Source: Pseudorhizobium xiangyangii (lineage in GTDB: Bacteria; Pseudomonadota; Alphaproteobacteria; Rhizobiales; Rhizobiaceae). Taken from it: a stretch of DNA of 64,000 nucleotides. Every line of letters starts with the position of its first letter. Within the stretch, counting starts at the first letter, position 1. The notes beneath the pieces were generated by a model that saw nothing but the letters and a program-made list of their open reading frames with translations, was not told the origin of the DNA and did not search any database. This document shows positions 17,628-27,055 of the stretch, piece by piece. The position numbers were made by a program, and so were the translations under genes. The stretch spans positions 62,001-126,000 of the forward strand of contig NZ_JAJAWH010000008.1 of NCBI RefSeq assembly GCF_020531965.1, written 5' to 3'.

Positions 17628-18398
17628 ATGACTGACGACATTCTCTTCACCATTGACGGACACGTTGCGACCATCACGCTCAACCGGCCGCAGAAGCTCA
17701 ATGCGGTCACGCCGGAAATGTCCGACGCGATCATCGAAGCGGTGGAAACGGTCAATGTCAGCGACACGATCCGCTGCGTCATCGTAACGGGTGCCGGAGA
17801 ACGCGCTTTCTGCGCGGGCTCCGACATCAAGGAACTCGACACCTACGAAACACCGTGGCAGTTCCGCAACCGGCCGGACTATTGCGACGCGATGCGCAAG
17901 CTGCTGAAGCCGACCATCGCCGCCGTCAACGGCTATGCCTTCGGCGGCGGACTGGAAACCTCTATGAGCTGCGACATCCGTATCGCATCGGAAAACGCCC
18001 AGTTCGCCGCACCCGAGATCAAGCTCGGCTGGATCGGTGGGGGCGGCATGGCGACCTTCCTCGCCCATTCTATAGGCGCTTCCAACGCGGCGCTGATGCT
18101 GATGACGGGCGATGCGATCCCGGCCGAACGGGCACTCGCCTGGGGCCTCGTCAGCGAGGTCGTGCCACAGGCCGACCTGATGGCCCGCGCCCGCGCCATT
18201 GCCGAGACCATTGCGTCCCGTGCGCCGATCGCGGCCGAAACGGCCAAGCTCAACCTGCGCGCTTCCTATTCGATGCCGCAGGAGAAGGCGATCGAATACG
18301 AACGCGACCTGCAGACGATCTGTTTCGCGACGGCAGACGCACTGGAGGGCCGCGCCGCCTTCAAGGAAAAGCGGGCACCGATCTTCATCCGGCGCTGA
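17628..18398 (+). CDS. Enoyl-CoA hydratase/isomerase-superfamily (crotonase) protein
   Basis: A 256-residue crotonase-fold protein. The oxyanion-hole segments CAGSDIKEL and YAFGGGLET are present. The first catalytic glutamate is kept in APEIKLGWIGG, but the position of the second one (Glu164 in rat crotonase, MEMVLTGD) reads ALMLMTGD here, so that Glu is replaced by Leu. It may therefore be an isomerase, lyase or hydrolase rather than a classical hydratase. It follows the CoA-transferase gene by 3 nt and should act on its CoA product. Confidence 0.88.
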   Translation: MTDDILFTIDGHVATITLNRPQKLNAVTPEMSDAIIEAVETVNVSDTIRCVIVTGAGERAFCAGSDIKELDTYETPWQFRNRPDYCDAMRKLLKPTIAAVNGYAFGGGLETSMSCDIRIASENAQFAAPEIKLGWIGGGGMATFLAHSIGASNAALMLMTGDAIPAERALAWGLVSEVVPQADLMARARAIAETIASRAPIAAETAKLNLRASYSMPQEKAIEYERDLQTICFATADALEGRAAFKEKRAPIFIRR

Positions 18399-18443
18399 CG
18401 CTCCCCGATCCTGAAATTCCAGCAAGAGACAAGAGTTCCGACG

Positions 18444-19577
18444 ATGACCATGACATTGAAAGGCATGACCTGGAGCCACCCGCGCGGCTACGATCCCATG
18501 GTGCGCTGCTCCGAGGTCTATAAGGAAAAGACCGGCATCGAGATCATCTGGGAGAAGCGTTCACTTCAGGACTTCGAGAGCTTCCCGGTCGATGAGCTGG
18601 CCCGCGCCTACGACCTGATCGTGATCGACCATCCGCATGTCGGGCAGGTGACACAGGAAAACTGCCTCCTGCCGCTTGATGTCAATGGACGTGAGGCGGC
18701 GCGCGAGGCGCTGAGCGCTGCAACCGTTGGTCCATCCTATCGCAGCTACTTCTGGCAGGGACGCCAGTGGGCACTCCCAATCGATGCGGCAACGCAGGTT
18801 CAGGCTTTCCGCCCGGACCTGCTGGCAAGCGCCCCGACCCGCTGGCAGGAGGTCATCGATCTCGCTCGTGAAGGCCGCATCCTGCTGCCGCTACGGTCTC
18901 CCCATGCCCTGATGACCTTCTATACGCTGGCTGCAAATATTGGCCAGCCGTGCGCGACCGGACAGGGCGATCTGATTGCGCCTGCTGCGGGTGCAAAGGT
19001 CTACAATCTTCTGGCTGACCTCGTCACCCATCTCGATCCCGTGTGCTTCGACATGGACCCGATCGATGCCTCTGAGGCGATGGCCAAGACAGATAGCAAG
19101 GCCGCCTGCATTCCCTACGCCTACGGCTATGTCAGCTACGCATGGGACGGTTTCCGGCAGAAGCGCGTGGACTTCGCCAATATTCCTGCCGTGGGCACGG
19201 AAGGGCCGGTTGGAGGTACGCTTGGCGGGACCGGCATAGCGGTTTCAGCCTATACGAAACATCCGGAAGCCGCGATTGATTTCGCCTACTGGATTTCCGC
19301 CGCCGAAGCCCAGCGTGGTCCATATTCCGACGCCGGCGGGCAGCCGGGCCATGCGCAGGCCTGGGAGGACGACACCGTCAACGCTCCGGCATGGGACTTC
19401 TACCGCAAGACGCGCGCGACACTCGAGGGCTCGTATCTCCGCCCGCGCCACGACCGCTATATGCCCTTTCAAGCTAAGGCTTCCGACCGAATTACCGCAG
19501 GCCTCAAAGCAGGTGAGGCTGCGGAGATTGTGATCGCTGATCTCAATGAACTGTATTCGCGTAGCTTCGTTCGATGA
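18444..19577 (+). CDS. Family 1 solute-binding-protein-like protein without a signal peptide
   Basis: A 377-residue protein with the fold signatures of ABC sugar-type (family 1) binding proteins: YDLIVIDHPHVGQ, the hinge-side segment LGGTGIAVSAYTKHPEAAIDFAYWISAAE, and a late QPGHAQAW. The N-terminus (MTMTLKGMTWSHPRGYDP) is polar and shows no signal peptide or lipobox. No ABC permease or ATPase gene is nearby. It is the last gene of the TRAP/CoA operon. It could be cytoplasmic and bind an intermediate or act enzymatically; its role is unknown. Confidence 0.75.
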   Translation: MTMTLKGMTWSHPRGYDPMVRCSEVYKEKTGIEIIWEKRSLQDFESFPVDELARAYDLIVIDHPHVGQVTQENCLLPLDVNGREAAREALSAATVGPSYRSYFWQGRQWALPIDAATQVQAFRPDLLASAPTRWQEVIDLAREGRILLPLRSPHALMTFYTLAANIGQPCATGQGDLIAPAAGAKVYNLLADLVTHLDPVCFDMDPIDASEAMAKTDSKAACIPYAYGYVSYAWDGFRQKRVDFANIPAVGTEGPVGGTLGGTGIAVSAYTKHPEAAIDFAYWISAAEAQRGPYSDAGGQPGHAQAWEDDTVNAPAWDFYRKTRATLEGSYLRPRHDRYMPFQAKASDRITAGLKAGEAAEIVIADLNELYSRSFVR

Positions 19578-19665
19578 TGACGTAGACTGGTCATCGGTCT
19601 TTTTGGTCTGCCGTCGGTTTCGTGGACACCGAGATAAGGTGCTCCTCCTGAAACCGGGGAGTATG

Positions 19666-20206
19666 AATGCAAAGACGAATATTCAGCCGCGCGTACAAGC
19701 TTGATGCGGTGAAGCTGTTGAAGGAACGGGGCGTCGCTGTTGCGCGGGCGGGCCCGTGACCTTGAAGTTCATGAGAATGTGCGGCGCAATGGGAACATGG
19801 CTCTGATCCAGCCCAGCTTCTCCAGGCAAAGAGCAGATAAAGCCGGAGCAGCTTAAAATTGAGCGGCTGCGTCGCGAAGTCTCCAAGCTGAAGGCGCAGC
19901 GCGACATCCTAAAAAAGCAGCAGCCTACTTTGCCGGGGACGCGATATGAAGTTCGCGTTCACGTTCTCTCGGTTTCATGGACGAGAAGAAACTCTCCATT
20001 GAGGCGTTGCCCCAGACATTTCCTGAGCGACTCATCGAGCAGGTGATGCGGCACGGAAGGTTTATCGGACGAGAAATGATGCCAGAGCGGATGTGTTCGA
20101 TTATATCGAGCGCTTCTACAACCCGAAGCGTCGCCACTCGACACTGGGCTATCTCAATCCTAACGAATCAGGCCATTACGCTGCAGCAGCCGGATGGAGC
20201 AAACGG
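19666..20206 (+). pseudogene. IS3-family transposase remnant
   Basis: The OrfA start MQRRIFSRAYKLDAVKLLKERGVAVARA is followed by a frameshift. Fragments such as QLKIERLRREVSKLKAQRDILKK then continue the OrfA coiled coil. After a large internal deletion, the end of OrfB appears (DVFDYIERFYNPKRRHSTLGYLNP). The integrase core with its first catalytic residues is gone. It sits between the catabolic operon and the 3' end of tRNA-Thr. Confidence 0.8.
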
Positions 20207-20258
20207 AACAAGAAGCGCTGGAAATGCAGTAACTTATTGAAGTTATTGCTGGGGGAAA

Positions 20259-20333
20259 TGGTGCTGCTAGAGAGATTTGAACTCTCGGCCTCTCCCTTAC
20301 CAAGGGAGTGCTCTACCCCTGAGCTATAGCAGC
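20259..20333 (-). tRNA. tRNA-Thr (GGT anticodon)
   Basis: Read on the minus strand, the acceptor arms GCTGCTA and TAGCAGC pair. The D-arm is GCTC/GAGC, the anticodon stem CTCCC/GGGAG encloses TTGGTAA with anticodon GGT, and the T-arm GAGAG/CTCTC encloses TTCAAAT. An encoded ACCA end follows. The 3' end faces the IS3 fossil and the catabolic operon. Confidence 0.97.
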
Positions 20334-20491
20334 TTAGGCCCGTGATTTGGTGCGTCTGGGTGGACGTCATCGGGCGAGGGGCCTATTGCCATAGCTTCGG
20401 AGCGAGCGCAAGTCGCAAATTGCAGTTCCGCCCCCGGATCGGATAAAAGACGGTCTCACATTTTTGAGCCGCGTTTCAGAGAAGAATGACG

Positions 20492-20710
20492 ATGTCGGAC
20501 GACGACAAGGAACTGGAGGCTGGACGAGACGATGCTCCCGCCGGCAGGCAGCATGAAATGAAGCTGCGCGAGGAGCAGCGGCGGACGCGGGCTGCGGCCA
20601 AGCTTCGCGAAAACCTGATGCGCCGCAAAGGCCAGGCGCGCGCGCGCCGTTCCGGTGCTGCCGACGAGACAGACGGGCTGCCTGCCGCAAAAAAAGACGA
20701 ATCACCCTGA
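20492..20710 (+). CDS. Small charged hypothetical protein upstream of murA
   Basis: A 72-residue, highly charged, probably helical protein (MSDDDKELEAGRDDAPAG, then REEQRRTRAAAKLRENLMRRK). It has a basic middle and an acidic N-terminus. Function is unknown; its codon pattern matches the neighbouring core genes. GAGAAGA is well spaced from the ATG at 20492; an alternative ATG at 20486 adds two residues. It precedes murA by about 115 nt on the same strand. Confidence 0.65.
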   Translation: MSDDDKELEAGRDDAPAGRQHEMKLREEQRRTRAAAKLRENLMRRKGQARARRSGAADETDGLPAAKKDESP

Positions 20711-20824
20711 CAGATGTCTCCTCGGGATATTTCAAACCATTTGATGCGATCGGGCATTTCCGCTAAGGACGCCATCTTTCGCGCTTGCACTAGAAAAGGG
20801 CGGGCTTAAGCCCCGTTGGACCTC

Positions 20825-22117
20825 ATGGATCGCATCAGAATTCGCGGCGGCAACAAGCTGAACGGCATCATCCCGATTTCGGGAGCCAAGAACGCGGCGT
20901 TGCCGCTGATGATCGCCTCGCTTTTGACCAGTGACACGCTGACGCTGGAGAACGTGCCGCATCTGGCCGACGTCGAGCAGCTTCTGCGCATTCTCGGCAA
21001 CCACGGCGTCGATGTCTCGGTCAACGGCCGTCGTGAACGCCAGTCGGAGAGCTATTCCCGCACCATTCATTTCACCTGCCGGACGGTCGTCGATACGACT
21101 GCCCCCTATGAGCTCGTCTCGAAGATGCGGGCGAGCTTCTGGGTCATCGGTCCGCTTCTCGCACGCGAAGGCAGAGCCCATGTGTCGCTGCCGGGCGGTT
21201 GCGCCATCGGCACGCGACCGGTCGACCTTTTCCTCGAGGGCCTGCAGGCGCTCGGCGCGACCATGGAGATCGAGGGCGGTTACGTGAAGGCCACAGCGCC
21301 GAAGGGCGGCCTTGTCGGCGGACACTACACCTTCCCGAAGATTTCCGTCGGGGCGACCCATGTGATGATGATGGCGGCGAGCCTTGCCAACGGCACGACC
21401 GTGATCGAGAACGCTGCGCGCGAACCCGAAGTGGTCGATCTTGCCAAATGCCTGAATGCGATGGGCGCCAGGATCTCCGGTGCGGGCACGAGCACGATCA
21501 CGATCGAAGGCGTGACCTCGCTTCACGGCGCGCGTCACCGTGTCCTGCCGGACCGTATCGAAACCGGGACCTATGCCATGGCTGTCGCCATGACCGGCGG
21601 CGATGTGATCCTCGAAGGGACGGGGGCGGAACTCCTCGACAACGCGCTCGATACGCTGCGTCTGGCCGGCGCCGAGATCACCGAGACGGAAAGCGGCCTG
21701 CGGGTCGTGCGCAACGGCAACGGCATTCAGCCGGTCGACGTGGTGACGGAGCCGTTCCCCGGCTTCCCGACCGACCTGCAGGCGCAGTTCATGGCTCTCA
21801 TGACCCGTTCTTCCGGCGTCTCGCACGTCACCGAGACGATCTTCGAAAACCGTTTCATGCATGTGCAGGAACTGGCGCGGCTCGGTGCCCGCATCTCCCT
21901 CTCCGGCCAGATGGCGCGCATCGAAGGGGTCGATCGCCTCAAGGGGGCGCCGGTCATGGCGACCGATCTGCGGGCCTCTGTCTCGCTCGTCATTGCCGGG
22001 CTGGCCGCCGAGGGGGAAACGATGGTCAGCCGCGTCTACCACCTCGACCGCGGTTTCGAGCGCTTGGAAGAGAAGCTCAACCGCTGCGGCGCCGAAGTGG
22101 AGCGCGTCAGCGACTAA
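20825..22117 (+). CDS. murA: UDP-N-acetylglucosamine 1-carboxyvinyltransferase MurA
   Basis: A 430-residue EPSP-synthase-like enzyme of the first committed step of peptidoglycan synthesis, transferring enolpyruvate from PEP to UDP-GlcNAc. The N-terminus has [23 protein letters not shown], with the catalytic Lys-Asn. The loop cysteine that reacts with PEP (fosfomycin target) is present in [15 protein letters not shown]. Length matches the family. The ATG at 20825 is preferred to a TTG three codons upstream. It begins the core block that continues with DUF2948 and hisD. Confidence 0.97.
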   Translation: MDRIRIRGGNKLNGIIPISGAKNAALPLMIASLLTSDTLTLENVPHLADVEQLLRILGNHGVDVSVNGRRERQSESYSRTIHFTCRTVVDTTAPYELVSKMRASFWVIGPLLAREGRAHVSLPGGCAIGTRPVDLFLEGLQALGATMEIEGGYVKATAPKGGLVGGHYTFPKISVGATHVMMMAASLANGTTVIENAAREPEVVDLAKCLNAMGARISGAGTSTITIEGVTSLHGARHRVLPDRIETGTYAMAVAMTGGDVILEGTGAELLDNALDTLRLAGAEITETESGLRVVRNGNGIQPVDVVTEPFPGFPTDLQAQFMALMTRSSGVSHVTETIFENRFMHVQELARLGARISLSGQMARIEGVDRLKGAPVMATDLRASVSLVIAGLAAEGETMVSRVYHLDRGFERLEEKLNRCGAEVERVSD

Positions 22118-22221
22118 GGCTGGTCCTCGGTCGCGCTGGCGTTGCTTCTCGTGGCCCGTCATCCTATCTCCATCCCAGGATGAACGCACGCCGACGGCGT
22201 CACGAACGGAATTGTGAGACA

Positions 22222-22662
22222 ATGGCCGAACTCAAGCTTCTCGCTCTCGACCAGGACGATCTCGGGATCATCTCGGCGCATATGCAGGACAGTGTCTTCC
22301 GCGTTGCGGACCTGAGCTACGATAGCCGCCACCGGCAATTCATCGCGGTCGTCAATCGCTTCGTCTGGGAAAAGCCCGACCGGGAGAAGCAGGGCTTCGA
22401 ACGGCGCCGGTGCGCCATATCGTTCAAGCGGGTTGAGGCGGTGCGCTCCCTTGACGTAAAGCGTCAGGATCCCGACGAGGTGTATAGTCTGCTGATGATC
22501 CGGTTCGATCAGAAGGGCGATGGGCCCGAGGGAACCATTGAGCTGACGCTGGCGGGCGGTGCCGCCATCAGCCTCGATGTCGAATGCATCGAGGTGCAGA
22601 TGCTGGACACCGGCGGCGCCTGGGCGACGGAAAGGATGCCGAAGCATCCTGAAGAGGATTGA
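22222..22662 (+). CDS. DUF2948 family protein
   Basis: A 146-residue alphaproteobacterial protein of unknown function, starting MAELKLLALDQDDLGIISAHMQD. The family (DUF2948) is commonly found between murA and hisD in Rhizobiales, exactly as here, so both identity and context agree. No catalytic motif is evident. The ATG at 22222 is set by homology of the N-terminus; the frame is open far upstream but that part overlaps murA in another frame. Confidence 0.85.
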   Translation: MAELKLLALDQDDLGIISAHMQDSVFRVADLSYDSRHRQFIAVVNRFVWEKPDREKQGFERRRCAISFKRVEAVRSLDVKRQDPDEVYSLLMIRFDQKGDGPEGTIELTLAGGAAISLDVECIEVQMLDTGGAWATERMPKHPEED

Positions 22663-22714
22663 TCTGCGCCTGGTGTAGAAGACACCGTGCGAACACGTGA
22701 AGGGGAACTGTCGA

Positions 22715-24013
22715 GTGGCGATCTGGCTGGAACAGACATCGGGTGATTTCGAAGAGCGGTTTTCCGCCTTCCTGTCGACAAAGCGGGAGGTCTCCGATGA
22801 TGTCAACGCCGTGGTTCGCGGGATCATCGATGATGTTCGCGCGCGCGGCGATGCGGCGCTGATCGACTATTCCGCCCGGTTCGACAAGGTCGACCTTGCG
22901 AAGGTGGGCCTTCGGGTTGCCGAGGCAGAGATCGACGCGGCGGTTGCCGCGACCGCCCCGGAGGTTCTCGACGCCCTCCGCCTGGCGGCCGAACGCATCG
23001 AGAAGCATCATGCCCGTCAGATGCCCAAGGACGATATCTACGAGGATGCGCTGGGTGTCGGGCTCGGCTCGCGATGGACCGCAATCGATGCGGTCGGCCT
23101 TTATGTGCCGGGCGGGACCGCAAGCTATCCGAGTTCGGTGCTGATGAATGCACTGCCTGCCAAGGTCGCGGGCGTGCCACGCATCGTCATGGTGGTGCCG
23201 GCGAGCGGCGGAGCGGTCAACCCGGCGGTTCTTGCCGCGGCGAAGATCGCCGGTGTCTCGGAGATCTACCGGGTCGGCGGAGCGCAGGCTGTTGCAGCGC
23301 TCGCCTATGGCACCGAGACGATTGCGCCGGTCGCCAAGATCGTCGGACCGGGGAATGCTTACGTTGCCGCCGCGAAGCGCCATGTCTTCGGCCAGGTCGG
23401 CATCGACATGATTGCCGGCCCTTCCGAAGTGCTGGTGATCGCCGACCGCGACAACGATCCCGACTGGATTGCTGCCGATCTTCTGGCCCAGGCCGAGCAC
23501 GACGTGGGAGCCCAGTCCATCCTTGTCACGGATGATGCCGCCTTCGGCAAGGCGGTCGAGCAGGCCGTCGAGCGGCAATTGCGGACCTTGTCGCGAGCGG
23601 AAACAGCTGCCAGGAGCTGGGCCGACTTCGGCGCCATCATTCTGGTGCCCGAACTTGCTGCCGCGATCCCGCTGGCGAACCGTATCGCCGCCGAGCATCT
23701 CGAGCTTGCCGTGGCCGATCCGGATGCGCTCATGGTGCAAATCCGCAATGCGGGCGCCATCTTTATCGGCCGCTACACGCCCGAAGTGATCGGCGATTAT
23801 GTCGGTGGTTCCAACCACGTCCTGCCGACTGCCCGCTCGGCGCGCTTCTCCTCCGGCCTCTCCGTGCTCGACTACGTCAAGCGGACGTCGATCCTGCGGT
23901 TGGGGCCTGATCAACTGGCTGCCCTTGCGCCGGCCGCAATTATCCTTGCGCATTCCGAAGGGCTCGATGCCCATGCCCGTTCCGTTGCCATACGGTTGAA
24001 TAGCGGGGGCTGA
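22715..24013 (+). CDS. hisD: Histidinol dehydrogenase
   Basis: A 432-residue zinc enzyme of the last two oxidations of histidine synthesis (histidinol to histidine, NAD-dependent). Family motifs include [43 protein letters not shown]-type [22 protein letters not shown] and GSNHVLPT. The start is a GTG (AIWLEQT follows) with AGGGGA upstream. The gene nearly abuts the UPF0262 gene (2 nt), so they are probably cotranscribed. Confidence 0.97.
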   Translation: MAIWLEQTSGDFEERFSAFLSTKREVSDDVNAVVRGIIDDVRARGDAALIDYSARFDKVDLAKVGLRVAEAEIDAAVAATAPEVLDALRLAAERIEKHHARQMPKDDIYEDALGVGLGSRWTAIDAVGLYVPGGTASYPSSVLMNALPAKVAGVPRIVMVVPASGGAVNPAVLAAAKIAGVSEIYRVGGAQAVAALAYGTETIAPVAKIVGPGNAYVAAAKRHVFGQVGIDMIAGPSEVLVIADRDNDPDWIAADLLAQAEHDVGAQSILVTDDAAFGKAVEQAVERQLRTLSRAETAARSWADFGAIILVPELAAAIPLANRIAAEHLELAVADPDALMVQIRNAGAIFIGRYTPEVIGDYVGGSNHVLPTARSARFSSGLSVLDYVKRTSILRLGPDQLAALAPAAIILAHSEGLDAHARSVAIRLNSGG

Positions 24014-24015
24014 GG

Positions 24016-24489
24016 ATGACGAAGGGCGATCACCGGCTCTCCGACGTGGTCCTTGACGAATCCATCGGTCGTTCGACGCCGGATGTCGAACATGAGCGGG
24101 CCGTCGCCATCTTCGATCTCGTGGAGGAGAACTCCTTCGAACCGCTGGGCCATCCCGGCGGTCCCTACCACCTGAAGCTCTCTCTGGTGGATGCCAAGCT
24201 GGTTCTTACCATCACCACGGAGAGCGGGAGCGGCGTGGCGACCCATATCCTGTCGCTGACCCCGTTCCGCCGGATCATCAAGGACTACTTCATGATCTGC
24301 GAGAGCTATTACGAGGCGATACGCTCGGCGAGCCCGAGCCGGATAGAATCCATAGACATGGGACGGCGGGGCATCCACAACGAGGGATCGCAGACGCTGA
24401 TGGACCGGCTGGAAGGCAAGGTCCAGATCGATTTCGATACGGCCAGGCGGCTGTTCACGCTTGTCTGCGTTCTCTACTGGCGCGGATGA
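24016..24489 (+). CDS. UPF0262 family protein
   Basis: A 157-residue conserved alphaproteobacterial protein. It has the diagnostic central and C-terminal segments [35 protein letters not shown] and [17 protein letters not shown]. Function unknown. It starts 2 nt after hisD and overlaps the next gene by 4 nt (ATGA), an arrangement conserved in rhizobia. Confidence 0.9.
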   Translation: MTKGDHRLSDVVLDESIGRSTPDVEHERAVAIFDLVEENSFEPLGHPGGPYHLKLSLVDAKLVLTITTESGSGVATHILSLTPFRRIIKDYFMICESYYEAIRSASPSRIESIDMGRRGIHNEGSQTLMDRLEGKVQIDFDTARRLFTLVCVLYWRG

Positions 24490-24974
24490 CGAATATGGTC
24501 GAACTTCCGGCCTCTCGGGAAAAGACGGGCAAGCCGGGCGCCATCCTCTTCATGTGTGGATGGAACGCCATCCGTTCACCGATGGCCGAGGTCATTGCGA
24601 AACGCCTCCTGCCACCCGATATCTATATCCAGTCCGCTGGCGTTCGTGCCGGCGAGCGGGATCCGTTCGTGGATGCGGTTCTGGGCGAGGTGGGGCTGTC
24701 GTTCGCAAAACACCATCCCCGCACGATGGAGGATCTCGAAGACGACTTCTTCGATCTGATCATCACGCTGACCCCGGAGGCGCACCACGCGGCACTGGAG
24801 CTTACCCGCTCACATGCGGTGACTGTGGTCTACTGGCCGACGATGGATCCGACGGCTGCGACGGGAACGCGCGAGCAGGTGCTCTCCGCCTATCGTGAAG
24901 TCCGGGAGCATCTGTGGAAGCGTATAGACGAGCATTTCGAAGGTATCAGGAGGCGCCCGGCGGAGACCGCCTGA
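24486..24974 (+). CDS. Low-molecular-weight protein-tyrosine-phosphatase-like protein
   Basis: A 162-residue LMW phosphatase/arsenate-reductase-fold protein. The P-loop C-x5-R-S is visible as [12 protein letters not shown] (Cys24, Arg30), though it differs from the usual CxGNxCRS. A candidate general-acid Asp lies in WPTMDPT. It may dephosphorylate phosphotyrosine proteins; substrate unknown. It overlaps the UPF0262 gene by 4 nt and ends the hisD cluster. Confidence 0.8.
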   Translation: MTNMVELPASREKTGKPGAILFMCGWNAIRSPMAEVIAKRLLPPDIYIQSAGVRAGERDPFVDAVLGEVGLSFAKHHPRTMEDLEDDFFDLIITLTPEAHHAALELTRSHAVTVVYWPTMDPTAATGTREQVLSAYREVREHLWKRIDEHFEGIRRRPAETA

Positions 24975-25047
24975 AGCTACAAGCGGAATTGGAATTATGC
25001 GAGTTCACAAACCCGACATGATTGTGTAGTTTCCGCGCAAAATTGCG

Positions 25048-25067
25048 GGCAGGCCCTTTCGCCTGCC
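25048..25067. terminator. GC-rich hairpin upstream of infA
   Basis: GGCAGGC and GCCTGCC pair around a 6-nt loop (CCTTTC), between the phosphatase gene and infA. There is no T-tract on the plus strand. It may end the hisD transcript or shape the infA leader. Confidence 0.35.
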
Positions 25068-25101
25068 TCGAAAACCCAACCTACAGGAAGAACACCCTTA
25101 G

Positions 25102-25320
25102 ATGGCTAAAGAAGAAGTCCTCGAATTTCCGGGCGTCGTCACCGAACTGTTGCCGAACGCAACCTTTCGCGTGAAGCTGGAAAACGAACACGAGATCATC
25201 GCACATACGGCTGGCCGCATGCGCAAGAACCGTATCCGCGTTCTGGCCGGCGACAAGGTCCTGGTGGAAATGACGCCATACGACCTGACCAAGGGCCGCA
25301 TCACCTACCGCTTCAAGTGA
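25102..25320 (+). CDS. infA: Translation initiation factor IF-1
   Basis: A 72-residue S1/OB-fold protein, the exact family length ([20 protein letters not shown], then [28 protein letters not shown]). It occupies the ribosomal A site during initiation and enhances IF-2 and IF-3. An AGGAAG ribosome site is present upstream. It is followed 30 nt later by maf, a common rhizobial order. Confidence 0.98.
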   Translation: MAKEEVLEFPGVVTELLPNATFRVKLENEHEIIAHTAGRMRKNRIRVLAGDKVLVEMTPYDLTKGRITYRFK

Positions 25321-25350
25321 CGACCGAAACGCGGCAGAACGGCTGAGCTC

Positions 25351-25971
25351 ATGGCGTCCGAACAAAAACTCATCCTCGCTTCCGGCTCGCCGCGTCGCCT
25401 CGATCTGCTCAACCAGGCGGGCATGCAACCGGCGCGTCTGATGCCGATGGATATCGACGAGACGCCAAAGAGATCGGAACACCCCAGGTCGCTCGCACGG
25501 CGGCTCTCGACCGAGAAGGCCGAGGCGGCATTTGCGCTGCTGAAGGGCGATCTCGCCTGGCGTCACAGCTATGTCCTTTCGGCCGACACGGTCGTTGCGG
25601 TTGGGCGGCGGATACTCGAGAAGACCGAGTACACCGACGAAGCCTCGTCGGCCCTGCATCTTCTCTCCGGTCGCGGGCACTGGGTCTATACCGGCATCTG
25701 TCTTGTGACGCCGGGTGGCCAGTTCCGGCAGAAGGTGGTCGAGACGAAAGTGCGCTTCAAGCGCCTGTCGTCCCGCGAGATAGACAACTACATCGCGTCC
25801 GGCCAATGGCGCGGCAAGGCCGGCGCCTACGCGATACAGGGCATTGCCGGCAGCTTCGTCCAGAAGATGTCCGGTTCCTACACCAATGTCGTCGGCCTGC
25901 CGCTGTACGAGACCCTGTCGCTGCTTTCCGGCGAGGGCTTCGACGTCCAGGCTGCGTGGCCGGAGGGCTGA
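25351..25971 (+). CDS. maf: Maf-family nucleoside triphosphate pyrophosphatase
   Basis: A 206-residue Maf/Ham1-like housecleaning enzyme that hydrolyses non-canonical or excess nucleotides such as dTTP and UTP. It has the N-terminal [12 protein letters not shown] motif, the catalytic-core [10 protein letters not shown] and the C-terminal [28 protein letters not shown] segment. Length is normal. It overlaps no neighbour and precedes yacG by 2 nt. Confidence 0.93.
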   Translation: MASEQKLILASGSPRRLDLLNQAGMQPARLMPMDIDETPKRSEHPRSLARRLSTEKAEAAFALLKGDLAWRHSYVLSADTVVAVGRRILEKTEYTDEASSALHLLSGRGHWVYTGICLVTPGGQFRQKVVETKVRFKRLSSREIDNYIASGQWRGKAGAYAIQGIAGSFVQKMSGSYTNVVGLPLYETLSLLSGEGFDVQAAWPEG

Positions 25972-25973
25972 CC

Positions 25974-26180
25974 ATGGCATCACCCATCAAGCCCGGCGGC
26001 AAGGTCGAGCCGCTTCGCAAGGCGAGGCCTTGCCCGGAATGCAGCAAGCCTTCCCAGCGCGAGCATTATCCCTTCTGCTCCGATCGATGCCGCACGCTCG
26101 ATCTGTCGCGCTGGCTGAAGGGTTCCTATGCGATTCCTGTTTCGGACGACGAGTCCAAGCCGGAACATGGCGAAGACTAA
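25974..26180 (+). CDS. yacG: Zinc-binding DNA gyrase inhibitor YacG
   Basis: A 68-residue YacG protein with the four zinc-binding cysteines arranged as CPEC and CSDRC, followed by RTLDLSRWLKGSYAIP. The family binds GyrB and inhibits gyrase in Escherichia coli. It starts 2 nt after the maf stop and is probably cotranscribed with it. The ATG at 25974 is chosen because the long upstream open frame overlaps maf. Confidence 0.92.
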   Translation: MASPIKPGGKVEPLRKARPCPECSKPSQREHYPFCSDRCRTLDLSRWLKGSYAIPVSDDESKPEHGED

Positions 26181-26322
26181 AGTTGAGGCCCTGTTTTTGC
26201 GGGGCAATTTCTAAATATCGGGAACGGGTGAAAAAAGTCGTTTTCGGTGCTGGACATGGCCGAACAAGATGTTATAACCCCGCTCGCTCCGGGGGAGATA
26301 CCCCCCGCCGGCTTCAGCCGGA

Positions 26323-26338
26323 AGGCTTCATGAAGCCT
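26323..26338. repeat. Perfect 16-bp palindrome just before tRNA-Phe
   Basis: AGGCTTCATGAAGCCT lies 4 nt upstream of the tRNA and 140 nt after yacG. It is preceded by a second small hairpin, CCGGCTTCAGCCGG, and by a GGGGG/CCCCC pair. It may be part of the yacG terminator or a tRNA processing signal. Confidence 0.5.
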
Positions 26339-26342
26339 AGAT

Positions 26343-26418
26343 GCCCGGATAGCTCAGTTGGTAGAGCAGCGGATTGAAAATCCGCGTGTCGGTGGTTCAA
26401 ATCCGCCTCCGGGCACCA
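26343..26418 (+). tRNA. tRNA-Phe (GAA anticodon)
   Basis: The acceptor arms GCCCGGA and TCCGGGC pair. The anticodon stem GGATT/AATCC encloses the loop with anticodon GAA. A T-arm with GTTCAAATC and an encoded CA end are present. The 76-nt gene is complete. The integrase remnant and the decayed island begin within 50 nt of its 3' end, a classic tRNA attachment site arrangement. Confidence 0.97.
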
Positions 26419-26462
26419 TTCCTAACGGCTTGGTTCCGTTCGTTAATCTCCTTTTTCTTACC

Positions 26463-27055
26463 TTAGCGCTCAATGCGTTTCTGGACGCTGGTTGTTTTCC
26501 GTCTGTTCACTTCGGCCTCAAGGTCGCCCATGGTTTCGGCCATCTTCTGGACAGGTCCGCCCGCCGTGAATAGTGTTTTGCGATGGCCTCGGTCTTCTGG
26601 CCGAGCATCTGTGCGATGGTGCATAGTCCTTGCCCACTCCGCCTGGATTGTTCCGACCGGATGCTGTAGACCCTTAAGCGTCAGGTCAGGCTGGATCTGC
26701 CTTCCTTCTCGAGCTTCAACTTGATGGGGCGCCAGGACGCACGGAAGCCCGAACCGGTCCAAGGCTTGCCGTGGCTGTTGGCGCAAAGCGCGAGCGTGGT
26801 TGCTGGATGCATCGGCTCTTGCGCAATCACCTCTAGGACGGGCTTCGGCAACGGCACCCAAACCGGAACGCCGGTCTTGCCTCGGCGCGTGTCCAGTTTG
26901 CCGCCGGAGACGGCCGTGCGCGGCAGTTCAAGCGCATCCTGAGGGTCAAGCCCGCAATGCATCATCAACGGCACAGGAATGCGTATGTGAGGCGGAAGCG
27001 CCCGCCACGGCATCGCGTTCGAAGTCCAGCCAAGGACGATTCGCTTCCGGTGCAT
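26463..27055 (-). pseudogene. Tyrosine recombinase (phage-type integrase) remnant
   Basis: Two minus-strand frames together give the C-terminal half of an integrase. One frame carries PHIRIPVPLMMHCGLDPQDALELPR, then KLDTRRGKTGVPVWVPLPKPVL and HGKPWTGSGFRASWRPIKLKLEKEGR. The other continues DLTLKGLQHPVGTI (normally LRHTVGT) and the tail MGDLEAEVNRRKT. The catalytic core is frameshifted, and the HxxR box has lost its Arg. It points toward the tRNA-Phe 3' end where such an element would integrate. Confidence 0.8.

Noticed and set aside
21199-22221. Long plus-strand frame upstream of the DUF2948 gene
   Set aside because: It overlaps murA out of frame and has an Arg-rich shadow composition; the real gene starts at 22222.
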